Assembly: GCF_000165425.1 (NCBI RefSeq)
Contig: NW_001799400.1
Location: forward strand, 372,001 to 436,000
Direction of reading: 5' to 3'
DNA: 64,000 nucleotides
Source: Paramecium tetraurelia
Taxonomy: Eukaryota > Ciliophora > Oligohymenophorea > Peniculida > Parameciidae
Shown here: in pieces, positions 1-12,168 of the stretch
How positions within the stretch are numbered: the stretch's first letter is position 1
How the letters are laid out: each line of letters starts with the position of its first letter
Program-made: the position numbers and the translations under genes
Notes under the pieces: model-generated
What the model was told of the DNA's origin: nothing
Seen by the model: only the letters and a program-made list of their open reading frames with translations
Database searches by the model: none

Positions 1-1092
1 TAAATACTGATGAAAATACTTGTGATAATTGCTACTTCATAATTTAAATTAGATATACTAAAATTATGACAAATACACCAACTTTTTCTATAGAATGAAA
101 TGTAAAGATTAATTCAAAATAAATGAAAAGGAGGAGAAAGATAGTTAGGAATACGTTTGATTATGCTCTTCAAATTTAGTTTTCCTAGAAAAAGTTATAT
201 AAGCATTTGGCAGAAAAACTCTGCAGTGCATCTAAGAATAAGCTGAAACCTCAGTTTGTTGATTAATTCTAAAACAAAAATTTGAAATCGTTTACTAATA
301 CTCATTCACGGTTTACTCATCGAAATTTGTCTTATAGTCTTATAGTAACTAAAATTTTAGTCTTATTATTTAAATTCTTCTTAATAATTAGACGTTTTCT
401 AAAAAATTTTTCTGTTATTTGATCCTAAACTTTTTTTGGCCTATTTTATATAAAATTTTTCCGAAGTCTCTTAAAATCTTATTATTATGGTTCAATAAAA
501 TACATCAGTATAAATCTTATATCTCTCTATTTATTAATGTATAATGCTAAGAGATGTTTTTATAAATAAAAGTAATATATAATTTAATTTATACTTGAAA
601 AAAAATAAGCTTAAATATGATTATCACATATCAATAATTCAGGTTTCAATATTATATCTTATTACTTTTTGATCCATTTAAACTTTATTACACTATTGTT
701 TATCACTACGATTAATCAAACTCTTTTGATGGAAGACAAGAGTTAGAGTCTCATTTAAGGAAAATAACTCTCTATTTGGTTTTTTTTAATATATATTATA
801 ATGATAGCATTTTCTGAAAAGAAGATTTTTTATCAAAAAGTATAAGTTAAAAATATGGAACTAATAATGTGTTAAAATTAGAAAGCCTAGTCATCAATTA
901 AATTTCTAGTTAACAATCAATTTATCTTAATTGATGTGCAAACTAAATAAAGTTTATTATTTAAATTGATTCTTCATATCAATCGTTTTAGCATAAATTA
1001 AGAATTGCGTTTTATAAATCTTGCAAGGTATTAAGATCCATGATTCAAATATTAGCTATATATTTTTGGGAATATATTATTAATATAAAAAA
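1..1092. other. AT-rich stretch without a supported gene
   Basis: No convincing gene seen. The only notable frame is 123-422 (+), 99 codons in the ciliate code, opening with a basic run (MKRRRK) and ending in a hydrophobic stretch. TGA is rare in AT-rich DNA, so such a frame can arise by chance. It could equally be the remnant of a gene cut by the window edge or by decay. Confidence 0.35.
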
Positions 1093-3155
1093 ATGGCACT
1101 AATTGCAAATGATACTAAAAGCTTCACCCATTTTGCAGATATAAATACAAGTGAATATTCCCACAAATTCCTTGATAATAGTAATTAGAAAAAATATACA
1201 CCTAGATATTCTGTATTAAGGTTAATTGTTGGATGATCAAGCTTTTCACGGTTATGGCAAGGCAATCTTTCCTAATGGTATCCTTTTCATATTTGATCAT
1301 AGGGGATATATATGAAGGAAACTGGAACAATAACTAATTGGATGGTTATGGAAAGTACACAACAATAGATGAAGAAATTTATGAAGGTTATTGGGAAAAA
1401 AATTAGCTGTTGATATCAGAAATGGTGATTGATTTACCGAAATTTGAGACATAGTTGTTGAAAAAAATGATTGAACAAGAGATTTATAGTAAATATAAGG
1501 AAACAGATATTATAATTTTCGATGATGGTATAATTTAAACACTATGTAGGTTCATCATATAGAGGATAATTAACAGATAACATATAGGATGGTTGGGGAG
1601 CTTAAATTTATTTGAGTGGTATGAATATTCTAAGAAAAAAATAGGTTAAATGTATTAAGGTCAATGGAAGAACGGAAAGTATGATGGGTATGGAATCAAA
1701 TATTTTTTAAATGGGGATGTATACATTGGACATTGGAAGAACGACGAAGCAACTGGTTATGGGGAATACAAATATTTCGAGGGAGCATTTTATCGGGGAT
1801 ATTGGCTACACAGCTTTAAACATTATTTTGGGATAGAGTAATGGAATGAGACAGCTAAATACATTGGAGAATTCTAGAAAGGATTTAAACATGGTAAAGG
1901 AATATTGACATTTAATGATAATTCAACTTATGATGGAGAATTTATTAATGACGAAATCCAAGGTTATGGGGAATATCGTTGGGTTGATGGTCGAAACTAT
2001 GTAGGAGGATGGTATAAAAATAAAATGTAAGGCAACGGGAAAACTACTTGGCCTGATGGAAGAATTTATGAAGGGTCATATGATTAAGACTTGAAATAAG
2101 GGTTTGGATTGTTTTGTTGGCAAGATGGTAAGAAATATATAGGAAATTGGATGTAAGGGAAATAACATGGAATAGGGATTATGTATGCATAAAATGGAGA
2201 CTATAAATTCGGAGAATGGTTTGAAGGAAAGAGGAAGAGATGGCTGGATTAAGTTTAGGATTCCGACATAATTGAGGCATTTAAAGCTGATCATCAATTG
2301 TAAATTCTCCCTTCTATTATAGTGAAATTATTAAGTAGATTGCCACTGATAAAACAGATGAATCTCCATTGAAAGCATCTGAAAGTATTTGGTCTATGCC
2401 AAGAATCAGTGACAAACAACTTATTAGTAGATTTAGTCTAACTTTGGCTTAGAAAGATGGCTAATTTTATATTGGTGAAACAATTAGAGAGGAAAGATCT
2501 GGTAAAGGAAAACTGTTTTCATAAGATGGTTCATTATATGATGGCTATTGGTCAAATGATAAGAGACATGGATATGGCAAGTAAGTCTATTCAAATGGTG
2601 ACACTTATGAAGGCCATTGGATATGTGACAAGTAAAGTGGAATTGGTAAAATGATTTATTCGGATGGTAGTATATTGGAGGGATTTTGGAATGGTTAAAT
2701 CTTGGATGGATATGGAAAGTAAACATGGCCAGATGGTTAATATTATGAGGGTTATTTTTAAAATTGTTTAAGACATGGAGAAGGAAAGTTGTTATTCAAA
2801 GATGGTTCATATTATGAAGGGTAGTTTGAATCAAATGAAATTATTGGTAAAGGAACTTTTACTTGGAGTGATGGTTCATAATATAAAGGGTTTATGAAAA
2901 ATGGTTTAAAACATGGTTAAGGCACATATATTAATTGCGATGGAGATCATCATATTGGATAGTAAAAATAGATAATAATAAATTTTTAGATTCTACAAAG
3001 ACACTTGTCATGGAGATGGAAGTTATGAGTATAATGATGGTAGAATCTACATTGGATCTTGGTTCCATGGAGCAAAGCATGGAAAAGGAACTCTTAAACT
3101 TCCAAATGGATAAAAGTAGGAATTGGTATATATTTTTGGTGAATTAAAAAATTGA
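1093..3155 (+). CDS. Large MORN-repeat protein (635 aa)
   Basis: Spliced model of 635 aa made almost entirely of MORN repeats, of the form HGYGKAIFPNGDIYEG. I judge about 18-20 copies. They lie in two blocks (about residues 30-360 and 415-625), parted by a charged linker, with a weaker stretch near residues 85-150. MORN proteins commonly bind membranes or act as scaffolds; in ciliates many belong to cortex or axoneme. Introns inferred at 1151-1181, 1278-1302, 1528-1549, 1619-1644, 2300-2322 and 2962-2989; removing them keeps the repeat register intact and leaves exactly 636 codons. The first intron begins GTG, so the first 20 residues are the least certain part. Two other MORN genes lie at 20254 and 49028. 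Confidence 0.85.
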
Positions 3156-3678
3156 TTTAGCTCTTTCTTTTACTTTAATTTTATAAAGCATAATATTTTA
3201 CTATAAATCTCCAGATATGTGTTTTCTTGTTGCTTATTGAATCAAAATTTTATATCAAAAAATAAAGTGAAATTAAATTTTAATCTCAAAGAATATAATA
3301 ATCTAATTTTATTATTGTTTTAATCTATTGCCTTTTCTAAATATCAATTATTTGATCCAACTTATTATATTAAATCTTGATAATAAATTACCATTAATCA
3401 AAATTATTGATAAGTATTAGAAAGGTAATTAAAATTGCCTTAAAATACAATATTTTAAAAGGTTCACAGTTTATATGAATGACTGAAATTGACTATATAT
3501 AGTGACTAAGTTATTGAGATTTGATTATTATTTTATGTTATTTTCATTTCAATTAGGTTTGTTTCTAGTAACAATAACTATTACAAATAACAATACTATT
3601 TATCGATAAACATATTTTATGAAGTTAGAAAAATTGATTTAGAAATAAAATTTATAAAGATAGATAAATTATAAAATC
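3156..3678. other. Intergenic, nothing recognised
   Basis: AT-rich spacer between two same-strand genes. I see no frame, repeat or RNA gene that I can support. Confidence 0.5.
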
Positions 3679-4384
3679 ATGACAGAGTCAAGACCTTATT
3701 TTATTCCTTCTTGTATGGCATATTAACTACTTAGCTGCTTCATCCAAGTCGAATACTAAACGATAGAATGCTACTCAATAGTAATCTAATTATGAAGCAT
3801 TGCTTTCTCAATTTAGCCAAAGTAAAAGTAATTCCAATAAGTTAACAAAAACTCCATCTTCAATAATTTAGCATGACAAATTTTATGTTCAATAACTGTA
3901 ATAATAAATAACAGATTTAAAAGAGTAGGTTAATTTTTTAATCTAAGAAAACCAGAGATTATAGTAACGATAAGACAGACAATTACAAGTAATGAAGTTC
4001 TTTTTTTATTTTAGAGGATAAAAGAACAATATTAGTAATTAACAAAATTTAGCAATGTTATACAATTAGTGCAACAATTAAAAATAGAAAATCTAGCTCT
4101 CCGATAAAATGTTTAATCTCTAAAGCTTGATTTTACTATTCAAATGAATCCATTAAAATAATTATATCATCATATTATCCAAATACCAAAGTAATAAATC
4201 AACGACATTATGTAAATAAGATTACAATAGCAAGAAAGTATAAATATCATAAATCATAGCCTAAATATCTCAACAATAAAATAAAGTTGAGATTCTCAAT
4301 TTAGAACGAACACAACTATTGGAATTATGTTCGAAATAAGAAGAATAATTGATTTCAATATTATAAAAGTAGATTTCCAGCTGA
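3679..4384 (+). CDS. Glutamine-rich coiled-coil protein (211 aa)
   Basis: Starts MTESRPYF, followed by a Ser/Asn/Gln-rich segment. From about residue 65 it is a heptad-like Leu/Ile pattern rich in Gln, Glu and Lys (for example ILNLERTQLLELCSKQEEQL), so a long coiled coil is likely. Introns at 3713-3734, 3989-4014 and 4238-4259 leave 212 codons including the stop. No enzymatic motif is visible and I do not recognise the family. Oddity: the frame remains open for another 134 codons after the TGA at 4382-4384 (see next entry). The protein may therefore be shortened relative to an ancestor, or the extension may be chance. Confidence 0.7.
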
Positions 4385-4967
4385 AATATTCACTTTGATG
4401 GTGAATATTATTTGTATCCTTTTTATGATATCATTAAATGTATTAATAAATAAAGATATTTCTTATTAGTTTCAGAACAATATTATATTAATAATATCCC
4501 TTGTTAGGATAATATTATTTCTGAAATTAAAAATGAAAGAACTCAAAATTTACATGTGCTTAATCTAGATACAGAATATCTTGAGTACTTTAATTAGTTA
4601 TAAAGGTTAAAGAATTTAAATAGGTCATAAAACTACCAAGAGATAATTTCCTAAATATAGACTAATGTATTATTAGGATTGTTAAATCTTTATAATTTTA
4701 GATTTTATCATTGCATGAAATATGTAATCAATAATTAAAACAAGAAGTGTAATTTGTTCTAGATTTTGAGTATATTTGTAACTTCTTGAAAGTTATAAAA
4801 ATCCGATCGAATTAAATAAATTAATATATGACATTCTAAACAAAATCATATTTTAAAATATTCAATATAAAAATTTTGACTTTCTAATTATTTTAATAAT
4901 TTTAAAAACTGATCTTAATTAAGAGTGAGAATCATAATGGATTAGATATTGATCTTTATTTTATAAA
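4385..4967 (+). other. Open extension downstream of a stop
   Basis: The frame of the upstream coiled-coil gene stays open from 4385 to a second TGA at 4787-4789. The translation has mixed composition (one segment reads ERTQNLHVLNLDTEYLEYF) and is not obviously low-complexity, but there is no domain. No short GT...AG intron would remove the TGA. The remainder to 4967 shows nothing, and the end of the minus-strand WD40 gene follows directly. Confidence 0.3.
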
Positions 4968-6734
4968 TCAAAATGATTGATCTCCCTCAGATTATTATTA
5001 GTATTCTTCATCTTCTTAATCATCCTATTCTTCTACAATCTCACCTTATTGAGAATTTATTGGTTAATCATATTCATTCGCAATATTAATTATTTATTAT
5101 TACTCTACATGGTCTTATATCCATATTTTAACAGTTTTATCATCGCTTGCTGTCAATAATTAAGCTGTCTAGCTATGCCAATCAACGAAATTAATTGGTT
5201 AATTGTGTCCATCAATGACATTTTATTGTAATTGATTGTTTTTATTAAAAAAGTATACTTTACCATCTTGACTACCAACACAAACATAATTGTCCTTCTT
5301 ACTGCCAAAACAACATTTCATCTCTATGCCTTTAACTTGAAATCCAAAAAAAACATGCAACTTTTAAAATGTCTTAAGACTCCAGAGATGCAATTTTGGT
5401 TTTTCTTTAGAAACATTTAAAACTAAGAATTATTAATTTTAGCTGACAGCAGATGAAACAATCAATTCTTATTCTTCCATATGAGTTATTATTTTATTGA
5501 ATTTGGAATCATTTTCAATGACAGTAATTGAAAATATAGCAGCATTGTGAAGTAACAAGTATTAATCAGTCAACAGAATATTTTTAACCACTTTACTTTT
5601 TATCTAATTCACTAATTTTCCATTATCTTACCATATTCCTATCCATCCATCTACACCTCCACTAAATAATTGACTGATTATAAGATATTAATATACTTCT
5701 TAAAGTAAGCCAAGCACAAGACTTCGTTGGTATGCTAACTCATTGTTACTTTTATTTAGGCAGTTTATACATCATAACAATTAATTTTTTTATCATTTGA
5801 TGCTGAAAACAACCTAATCATTTAAAATTATTCAGTTTTACAATTTATCATCTGATGAAAAGACTAGCGAATTTATATCCATCTAATGAGCTTTGCTTAT
5901 TTTTTATTGCTATTCCTTTGAAATAATATAAATTGAATTCTTCTTTGTTGCACAACCAATCCATGTACCTGAATTAGAGAATTTGGCAATCCACACTTCA
6001 TCATCGAAACCCTGAAAAAGAATTGAATTATTTTTAGGTATTTAATAGGACTAACAATTGTGATCAATTAATAAAGAATAATTCTTATTCTCATTAGAAT
6101 CATTGTGATATGGGCATCGCTTAATTTGATATTCTAAAGACTGATCAATCACTTTATCAAATTGTGTTTTTAATGAAAAGTCTCCAAAATTTAAAAGATT
6201 GAGGGTTTTTTAATAAAGTTACAATCTTTACTCCCTTTAATCCATAGGTATTCCCAATTAAACATATAATTGGGAAGCATCTTCTGGGAGAAATATCATT
6301 CTATTTTTATATAATAGTATTTACTTAGCCAAAACCTAAGATTCTTGTTCATTAAATTCGGACAATTACCTTAGTAAATTGACCGCTTACTCATAATTTC
6401 TTTATTGAACTATTTCTAAGTACAATTATTTTTATATCTCGTATTATAATTTCTAATTTAAATAATAGAGTACCCTATTGATCATGTCTGAAAAGTCTAA
6501 TTGTTGCAAAATATTTTCATAGTCACCATTTAAAAAGGATTCTTTTAACTCACTCATTTATGTTGTGTCTAATTTAGTTTGAGATTCATCCTCAAGAATT
6601 TTACAAGCATCATCATATCCCATCTAACTCAATTCTTAAAGAATCATTCTAACTATCTCCTTCAATCTTTCAGGAGAGTCATCAATACTTATAGATTGTA
6701 CTTCTTATAGAGCGAGATTGTCATAAACTTGCAT
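4968..6734 (-). CDS. WDR26/GID7-like CTLH-WD40 protein (563 aa)
   Basis: WDR26/Gid7 is a WD40 subunit of the CTLH/GID E3 ubiquitin ligase, where it scaffolds assembly and helps present substrates. Visible here: an N-terminal helical part with LisH/CTLH character (residues about 18-135, including YLEIVQQRNYEQAVNLLR), then the linker diagnostic of the family (LNLLNFGDFSL, Q.KRCPYHN, SLLIDHNC), then WD40 repeats from DDEVWIAKFSNSGTWIG (about residue 225) to a last blade ending LLTASDDKTVKIW, and an acidic Gln/Glu-rich tail. Introns: 6301-6324 (24 nt, in frame, supported by alignment to WDR26), 5814-5841 and 5674-5696. The start Met is the first in a frame that then matches the family. The tail distinguishes it from animal WDR26. 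Confidence in the family is high. Confidence 0.88.
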
Positions 6735-7622
6735 TTATTAAATTATTATAATTCAATTATAATTAATTTGATGAAATGAGATAAATATACATATGTTTTC
6801 ATAATCCAAATTGTATTAAGTATATTTATAGTTGTATTTAAGGAATAATATTATTATTAGAGAATTCATATCTTTATAGTGGTTTGATTATGGTTGAAAC
6901 ATTTTATTACTATCTTAAAAGCCTTAAACGAAGTAATTCTTGGAAAGTAATTTAATAAAATTGGGTGTTGTAACTGTAAATACAGATAGTTATAAATCTT
7001 CATAAGAATATTAAATAATTAGTAAAAAAAACAAGATAAATTTTCTTTTGAAAATGTTCTTATTACAAGCATGAACATTATGAATGTCTTCCTATAGATC
7101 TATTTTAAATCAATATATTATTTTTTTGTTTTTTGGAATCTAATCTTGATTCTGAAAATTATAGACATCTTGATTTTATGATTAAATATATTAATAAGGT
7201 AATTTAATAAAACAAGTAAGTTAAACAAAATTAAAAATTCTACAGATTTTGAAGTTTTTACTTAAATATTTAGTTTATATGATTTAATAGCTAATATTTA
7301 TATTGGATACCAAAATCAAAGAAACAACATTATTCTATGCTAGAACTCCAAATAATTAATTTTTTCATTTTTAATTAATTTTTATCTCATTATCAATAAT
7401 CAATAATAACGATACTACCTTCAAGACATCCAGAAATCACTATCTGGAAAGGATAAGATTGCTGAACATTATCTATTTTAGCAATAATTCGAAACTAAAT
7501 AATTCAGGATCTGAAAAGTCAATAAATATTTAATTTAATGTATTTTATTTTTATTTTCTTTAAATGGATAAGATAATAAGCTGCTTAAAATTTAATTAAC
7601 ATTATATTTATAAATACAAAAT
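6735..7622. other. Intergenic between divergent genes
   Basis: About 890 bp between the start of the minus-strand WD40 gene and the start of the plus-strand cyclic-nucleotide-binding gene, so it must hold two divergent promoters. I recognise no element in it. Confidence 0.5.
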
Positions 7623-9485
7623 ATGAAAGCAGCAATAGAAAAAGTTAAAGGGAATTTATAATGTCATAAATTGACAATTAGGGAGATTGTTCAGGAGGTT
7701 CTTAAAAAGTCTGATATAGATTTTGAGGATGATGAAGATCTTAAAGTAAGTTATAAAAGGATATTCATTTATAGAAGATTGTAGCATTGCTTTAGAAAGA
7801 TCCGAATCAAAGAACATAACTGGATGTGGATAAAATTAGATTGTCATTCTTTAGATTCAAGTTTTTCTAAGAATTAGAATAATCGATGGGGGCTGATATG
7901 GTTTAAGGGCTATACAAATAATTGGGTTATGAATTGCAGAAAAAAAGACAGGTTATTTTTAACATCGGTGATATCGGAAAAAAGTTTTATATTATTCTGA
8001 AGGGCAGCGTTTGGGTTTTGGTATAGAAAAAGGGATTGTAAGAAGGTTCCGGTCCTACAGAAGAGGATTAAAAATAAGAGGAACAACTAAAAAATGAGAA
8101 GAATAAGGAAATGATGGATAATATGAAAAAGAATAAGAAAAAGAAAAACAAATAAGTAAAATCTTAGGCATTTGTAACTTAAGTAAAATTAGATGATATC
8201 TTTGCCACAATGACAGATCAAGAATATTTGGATACTCAATTTTCAACATTAACAAAGGTAGGAATAATAAATGCAGGGGAAAGTTTTGGTGAAATAGCAT
8301 TAACTAAATAAGTGCCAAGAACAGCCACAATAGTTGCAGCGGAAGATACCCATTTTGCTACAGTTACAAGGGATTAATTTAATAAGTTATTGTCTGTTTT
8401 CTATGAGGCTTAATAAAAACAGAACGTTGGATTTTTAAGCAAAGTTGCTATATTTTCTGAATGGAATGAGCAGATGCTAAATCAATTGTATTATCATTTC
8501 AAATTGGAAGAAAGAAAGCTATTCTAAGTGATTTACAAGGAGGAGGAAGAGGCAAAGTATTATTAGTATATTATACACCTTAGTAATGTCTATTTACTGA
8601 AATAAGGGGAAATAGAATTGTCACGGTTTGTCGATGTAACTCAATAATAAATGTCTCCAAATCTTACACTTTAAAAGTTCTTTACAAAATCTGAAAGAAA
8701 ATTAGAAAGAGTTCGAACTACAGTTATTACAGCAGGTTAGATCTTTGGGCATGAAGAAGTAAGTGGAACTATAAAATTAGGTTATGGCTGGAACAAAAAG
8801 ATAATATAGAGCCATGAGTATAAGCCAGAAAGTTGTTTATTTTGTATTAGATAAATAGAGATTCTTACAGTACTTTTAGAAGGGACAAGCAATTCAAAAA
8901 CTATAAAAATTTGATGCCAAGAAACTAAATTAAAGAGCATAATCTTTGGGTATCATGAAAGAACTCAAGAAAATTCCTTTATTTGTTGAACATAGAGATG
9001 TTCCATTTATAGAACCTCACTAGACTAAGACTAGAGCCAAAAATTCTGTTGAAAGAATAGGAAATCCAGTTGAACATACAGGATATGAAATGCTACAAGG
9101 ACATGGTCATATAAACAAAGCACATTATAATTTTAGAAGGAATATTGACGTTATTAAATAGAATGTTTAGAATAGCGAACCATTATCATTAGATAAAGCT
9201 CTATTTCATATTGAGGCAAGTAAGGGTTCTTAAATAAGCATAATTAATAAAGTAAAAATAGATTAGATTTAGGTTTTTCCTGCCGCTGCTAGACCAAAAT
9301 ATGCGATACCAGAATGCTATATTTCGTCTTAAACTATTATCAAATCTTTGAAGTTACCGAAAATCTTAACAGAGGTTGATTCAGTCATGCTTAATAGAAC
9401 AAATAAGGAGTACTTGAATAGTTTCAAAGCTTCCTCAATCTATTCAAATGGATTTCCTAATGAATCACAACAGACATTAAATTGA
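7623..9485 (+). CDS. Cyclic-nucleotide-binding domain protein (603 aa)
   Basis: Contains a cyclic-nucleotide-binding (CNB) domain. The beta-barrel starts near residue 95 (QVIFNIGDIGKKFYIILKGS) and the phosphate-binding cassette is at about residue 212 (FGEIALTKQVPRTATI). It keeps the Glu and Arg that contact the cyclic phosphate in PKA/PKG-type CNB folds. A Lys/Glu-rich insertion of about 50 residues (about 132-183) splits the barrel. A second, degenerate CNB-like region follows (about 265-370, including LSNVYLLKQGEIELSRF), and the C-terminal 190 residues show no domain. There is no kinase domain, so this is a stand-alone sensor or scaffold. Introns at 7746-7774 and 8759-8780. Ligand preference cannot be told from sequence. 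Confidence 0.82.
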
Positions 9486-9607
9486 TACTCTTTATTCTTT
9501 ATTTAATAGAGCCAATTTATTGTAATCAATTTCAATTTTCATCTTTATTGATGAATACTTCTCTGTATTGTATTGAATTGATTTTAATTTTAATTATAAT
9601 TTTTAGA

Positions 9608-11348
9608 ATGGATTATCATCCTTAAAAAGGAGGGTATGGAATACCAATGAGTGGTAATATCCTGTCAGGCTATAAACATTATTACAAAGCTACAAATCAC
9701 ATACGAATGCCCTACGTGGAAGAAACCTATGAATTCAAAGAAGAAGATAAGTAAGACCATGTAGATTTCACAAAAAAGGAGAAATCAGGAATAAAGATAT
9801 TTGATGACAACACACTGGAATTTGAATGCAAAAAACTCACTATGCAAGACTTAGAAAAATTGGATTTATAGCAGAGCAACATTACTGAACAAGGCATGTC
9901 TACAATTTGCTCTTCAAAGAATTGTTGCAATATAACTGAATTGGATTTATCAAAGAATTCCTATAATGTGACAGACACCTTCCTCAGATTGATTGGAGAA
10001 TCGTAATATTTAGTTAAACTTGAAACCTTATTCCTTGATGACAGTGCTGTATCTGATAATGGAATTATGTTCATAACACAGCCATTCACAAAACCAGTTG
10101 ATCAATATACTTTGTATGCCACTCACAATTTAAGAAGAACTAAAAAGCATCTGGAATCCACTAGAGGAATGACAGGTTAAAATTTTAATAGTACAGCTGC
10201 TATGACTCATACCAGTGACTCTTAAACTCAGTTCTCAGATTCAAATAAATTCAGAAATTTTGTGAACCATCTTAACAAATTATCTCTTTAAGGATTAAAT
10301 TTAACAGATAGAGGACTCTAATGTATTTCTTTTAGTTAGAATGTGCGTCTTCGATATTTGAATTTGTCATTTACTAAAATAACTGATAAAGGAATCGTTG
10401 AATACTTTAATTCTTCCAATAGTGCATTTTTAGAATACTTAGACATCTCTCATTCATCAATTACAGATGAAAGCATCAAAGCGTTTGCATATTCTGAATT
10501 TTGCAAATCCTTGATTGTTTTCATAATAAATAGTTGCCCATTGACTAATGAGAGTATGATTCATCTTTGCAATTCTCCTAATACTATTAATATGGTTGAA
10601 CTCAATATTGGTACGTTCACTAAGTCTTATATGACTGGAGATGCCATTAGAATTTTAAGTGAAGCAAAATATATGAGTGCATTAAAGAATTTGAATTTGG
10701 ATGGACAACCATTCCCAGAAAGTAATATTGATATTTTAAGTTTAAAGTCACCCTTCTGAAGTTCATCAAGAGTCCTATAATGAATAATATAGAAAAATTG
10801 TCGATAGCAAAGAATGAGGACATCACAGATAGTTTTTGTGGAGCTATCTATGAATTTTATCAGGCAGAACAATACAAGTCTTTAAAGTATTTGAATTTAA
10901 TGAAGACCAATATTACTGAGAGAGGAGTAGTGCAATTATAAGATTTATTTAAATTAGTTCATTCAATTGATAACTTGTCTTCATTGGTAAAAAGTAATTA
11001 TTATGTTAATCACTAATTCTAGTTAAGGAACAAACAAGAGCAGGGATAAAGTGTTTTATATGTGATCGATGTTTGTAGTAGTAGGATACTGAAAGGGATA
11101 ATTATAGAGATAAAAAACCGCCAATAAATCCACATAATTGCTTTATTTGCAGAACCAGATAGATCACAACAATAGAGTATCCAGCAAAAGCATGTTATGG
11201 ATGTGGCAAAGGGTTCCAAGAGAAAACATGTCATTTGTGTTAAAAACAAACAGGAAAGCATCAATTATTCAGATGTCATCTTTGTGCTATTGGCAATAAC
11301 AAATTCAAATGCTTTAATTGTGATAGAATGATTTTGGCCAAAAGATGA
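9608..11348 (+). CDS. LRR protein with C-terminal cysteine-rich (zinc-finger-like) module (561 aa)
   Basis: Residues about 75-435 carry leucine-rich repeats of the cysteine-containing/AMN1-like type, for example LEYLDISHSSITDESIKAF and LKYLNLMKTNITERGV, which form curved protein-binding surfaces. From about residue 460 the protein turns into a run of CxxC pairs: KCFICDRC, NCFICRTR, CYGCGKGF, CHLC, CHLC and CFNC. This spacing suggests several zinc knuckles. Introns at 10722-10747 (ends AAG) and 10994-11022. Both splices are needed to keep LRR and Cys parts in frame, so the join rests on splice inference. I know no named family with this combination. It could be a ubiquitin-ligase-like or regulatory scaffold; function unknown. 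Confidence 0.75.
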
Positions 11349-11448
11349 TAACTCTATAATTATTTTACTTATTATTATTTAATATGTAATAAGACGCAAT
11401 AAATAATGAGGAATTTGTGTTAATGATATGTATTAATGTATATATACA

Positions 11449-12044
11449 TCACATCTTGACTTCTTTTAATCCGTCTAAAATGTAAACAAAAGCTGGAGAG
11501 GCTTAACCTTCCTTGTAATAACCAAGAACGATGTGATTTTCCATGTCATATGACTCAGGACAGTAGCTAAACCATAAATTGCATATATTACAATTAGAGA
11601 TCGTTGAAGTTAGCAGAAACCCATTTGATGAATTCACCAGCACCCTTTTAGAATGAAGCAACTCTATTTGGTTTGTTGGCTTCTAAGTATGCCTTGACCT
11701 TCTTGGCATAGGCCTTGAAGTATGTGACATAATCAGCTTTGGTAAATTGTGTTTCAGCGTATTTAAAAGCATCAATAATGTTGTTCACTTTTTAGGCTTA
11801 ATCATCAACACCTCCATCTTCTTCATCTTCATTCTTGCCACCGAAATGACCACCAGCACCTAAAGTTATTATTTCTTTAAATTACCAACATCAACATTGA
11901 GTGCTCCTTTAACAATATCTTATGATTGAACTTCACCAATAACACCTTCGAATTTCTCTTCCATGTTGAAACTGTCTGAAACGATTTCTTCTCCACTGAA
12001 TGCGTCAACGTAGATCTGAATATGGTTTATGTTTATACCTTCAT
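11449..12044 (-). CDS. tpt1: Translationally controlled tumour protein homologue (173 aa)
   Basis: TCTP/TPT1 is a small conserved cytosolic protein linked to growth, translation-elongation factors and calcium or tubulin binding. The spliced protein is 173 aa (human 172). It matches the family from KIYVDAFSGEEIVSDSF through the N-terminal TCTP signature region and the helical hairpin (NRVASFQKGAGEFIKWV) to the C-terminal strand ending GLKEVKM. The acidic loop (NEDEEDGGVDD) is present. The first exon encodes only Met-Lys; introns are 12016-12038, 11860-11885 and 11567-11591. Without the first splice no ATG precedes the conserved start, which supports this model. Confidence 0.93.
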
Positions 12045-12168
12045 TTAATTTTTATCTAATAAAAAGATTTAAATTTCTGGTCATCGTAATTTATGGTTTT
12101 ATATTGTTTTCACAATAATTTAAGCATCTCACATTAGTTAATAAATATATAATAATCTTAATGCAATT

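Noticed and set aside
2457-3147. Several short standard-code frames (for example 2457-2654, 2935-3147)
   Set aside because: They are pieces or shadows of the single spliced MORN gene 1093-3155.
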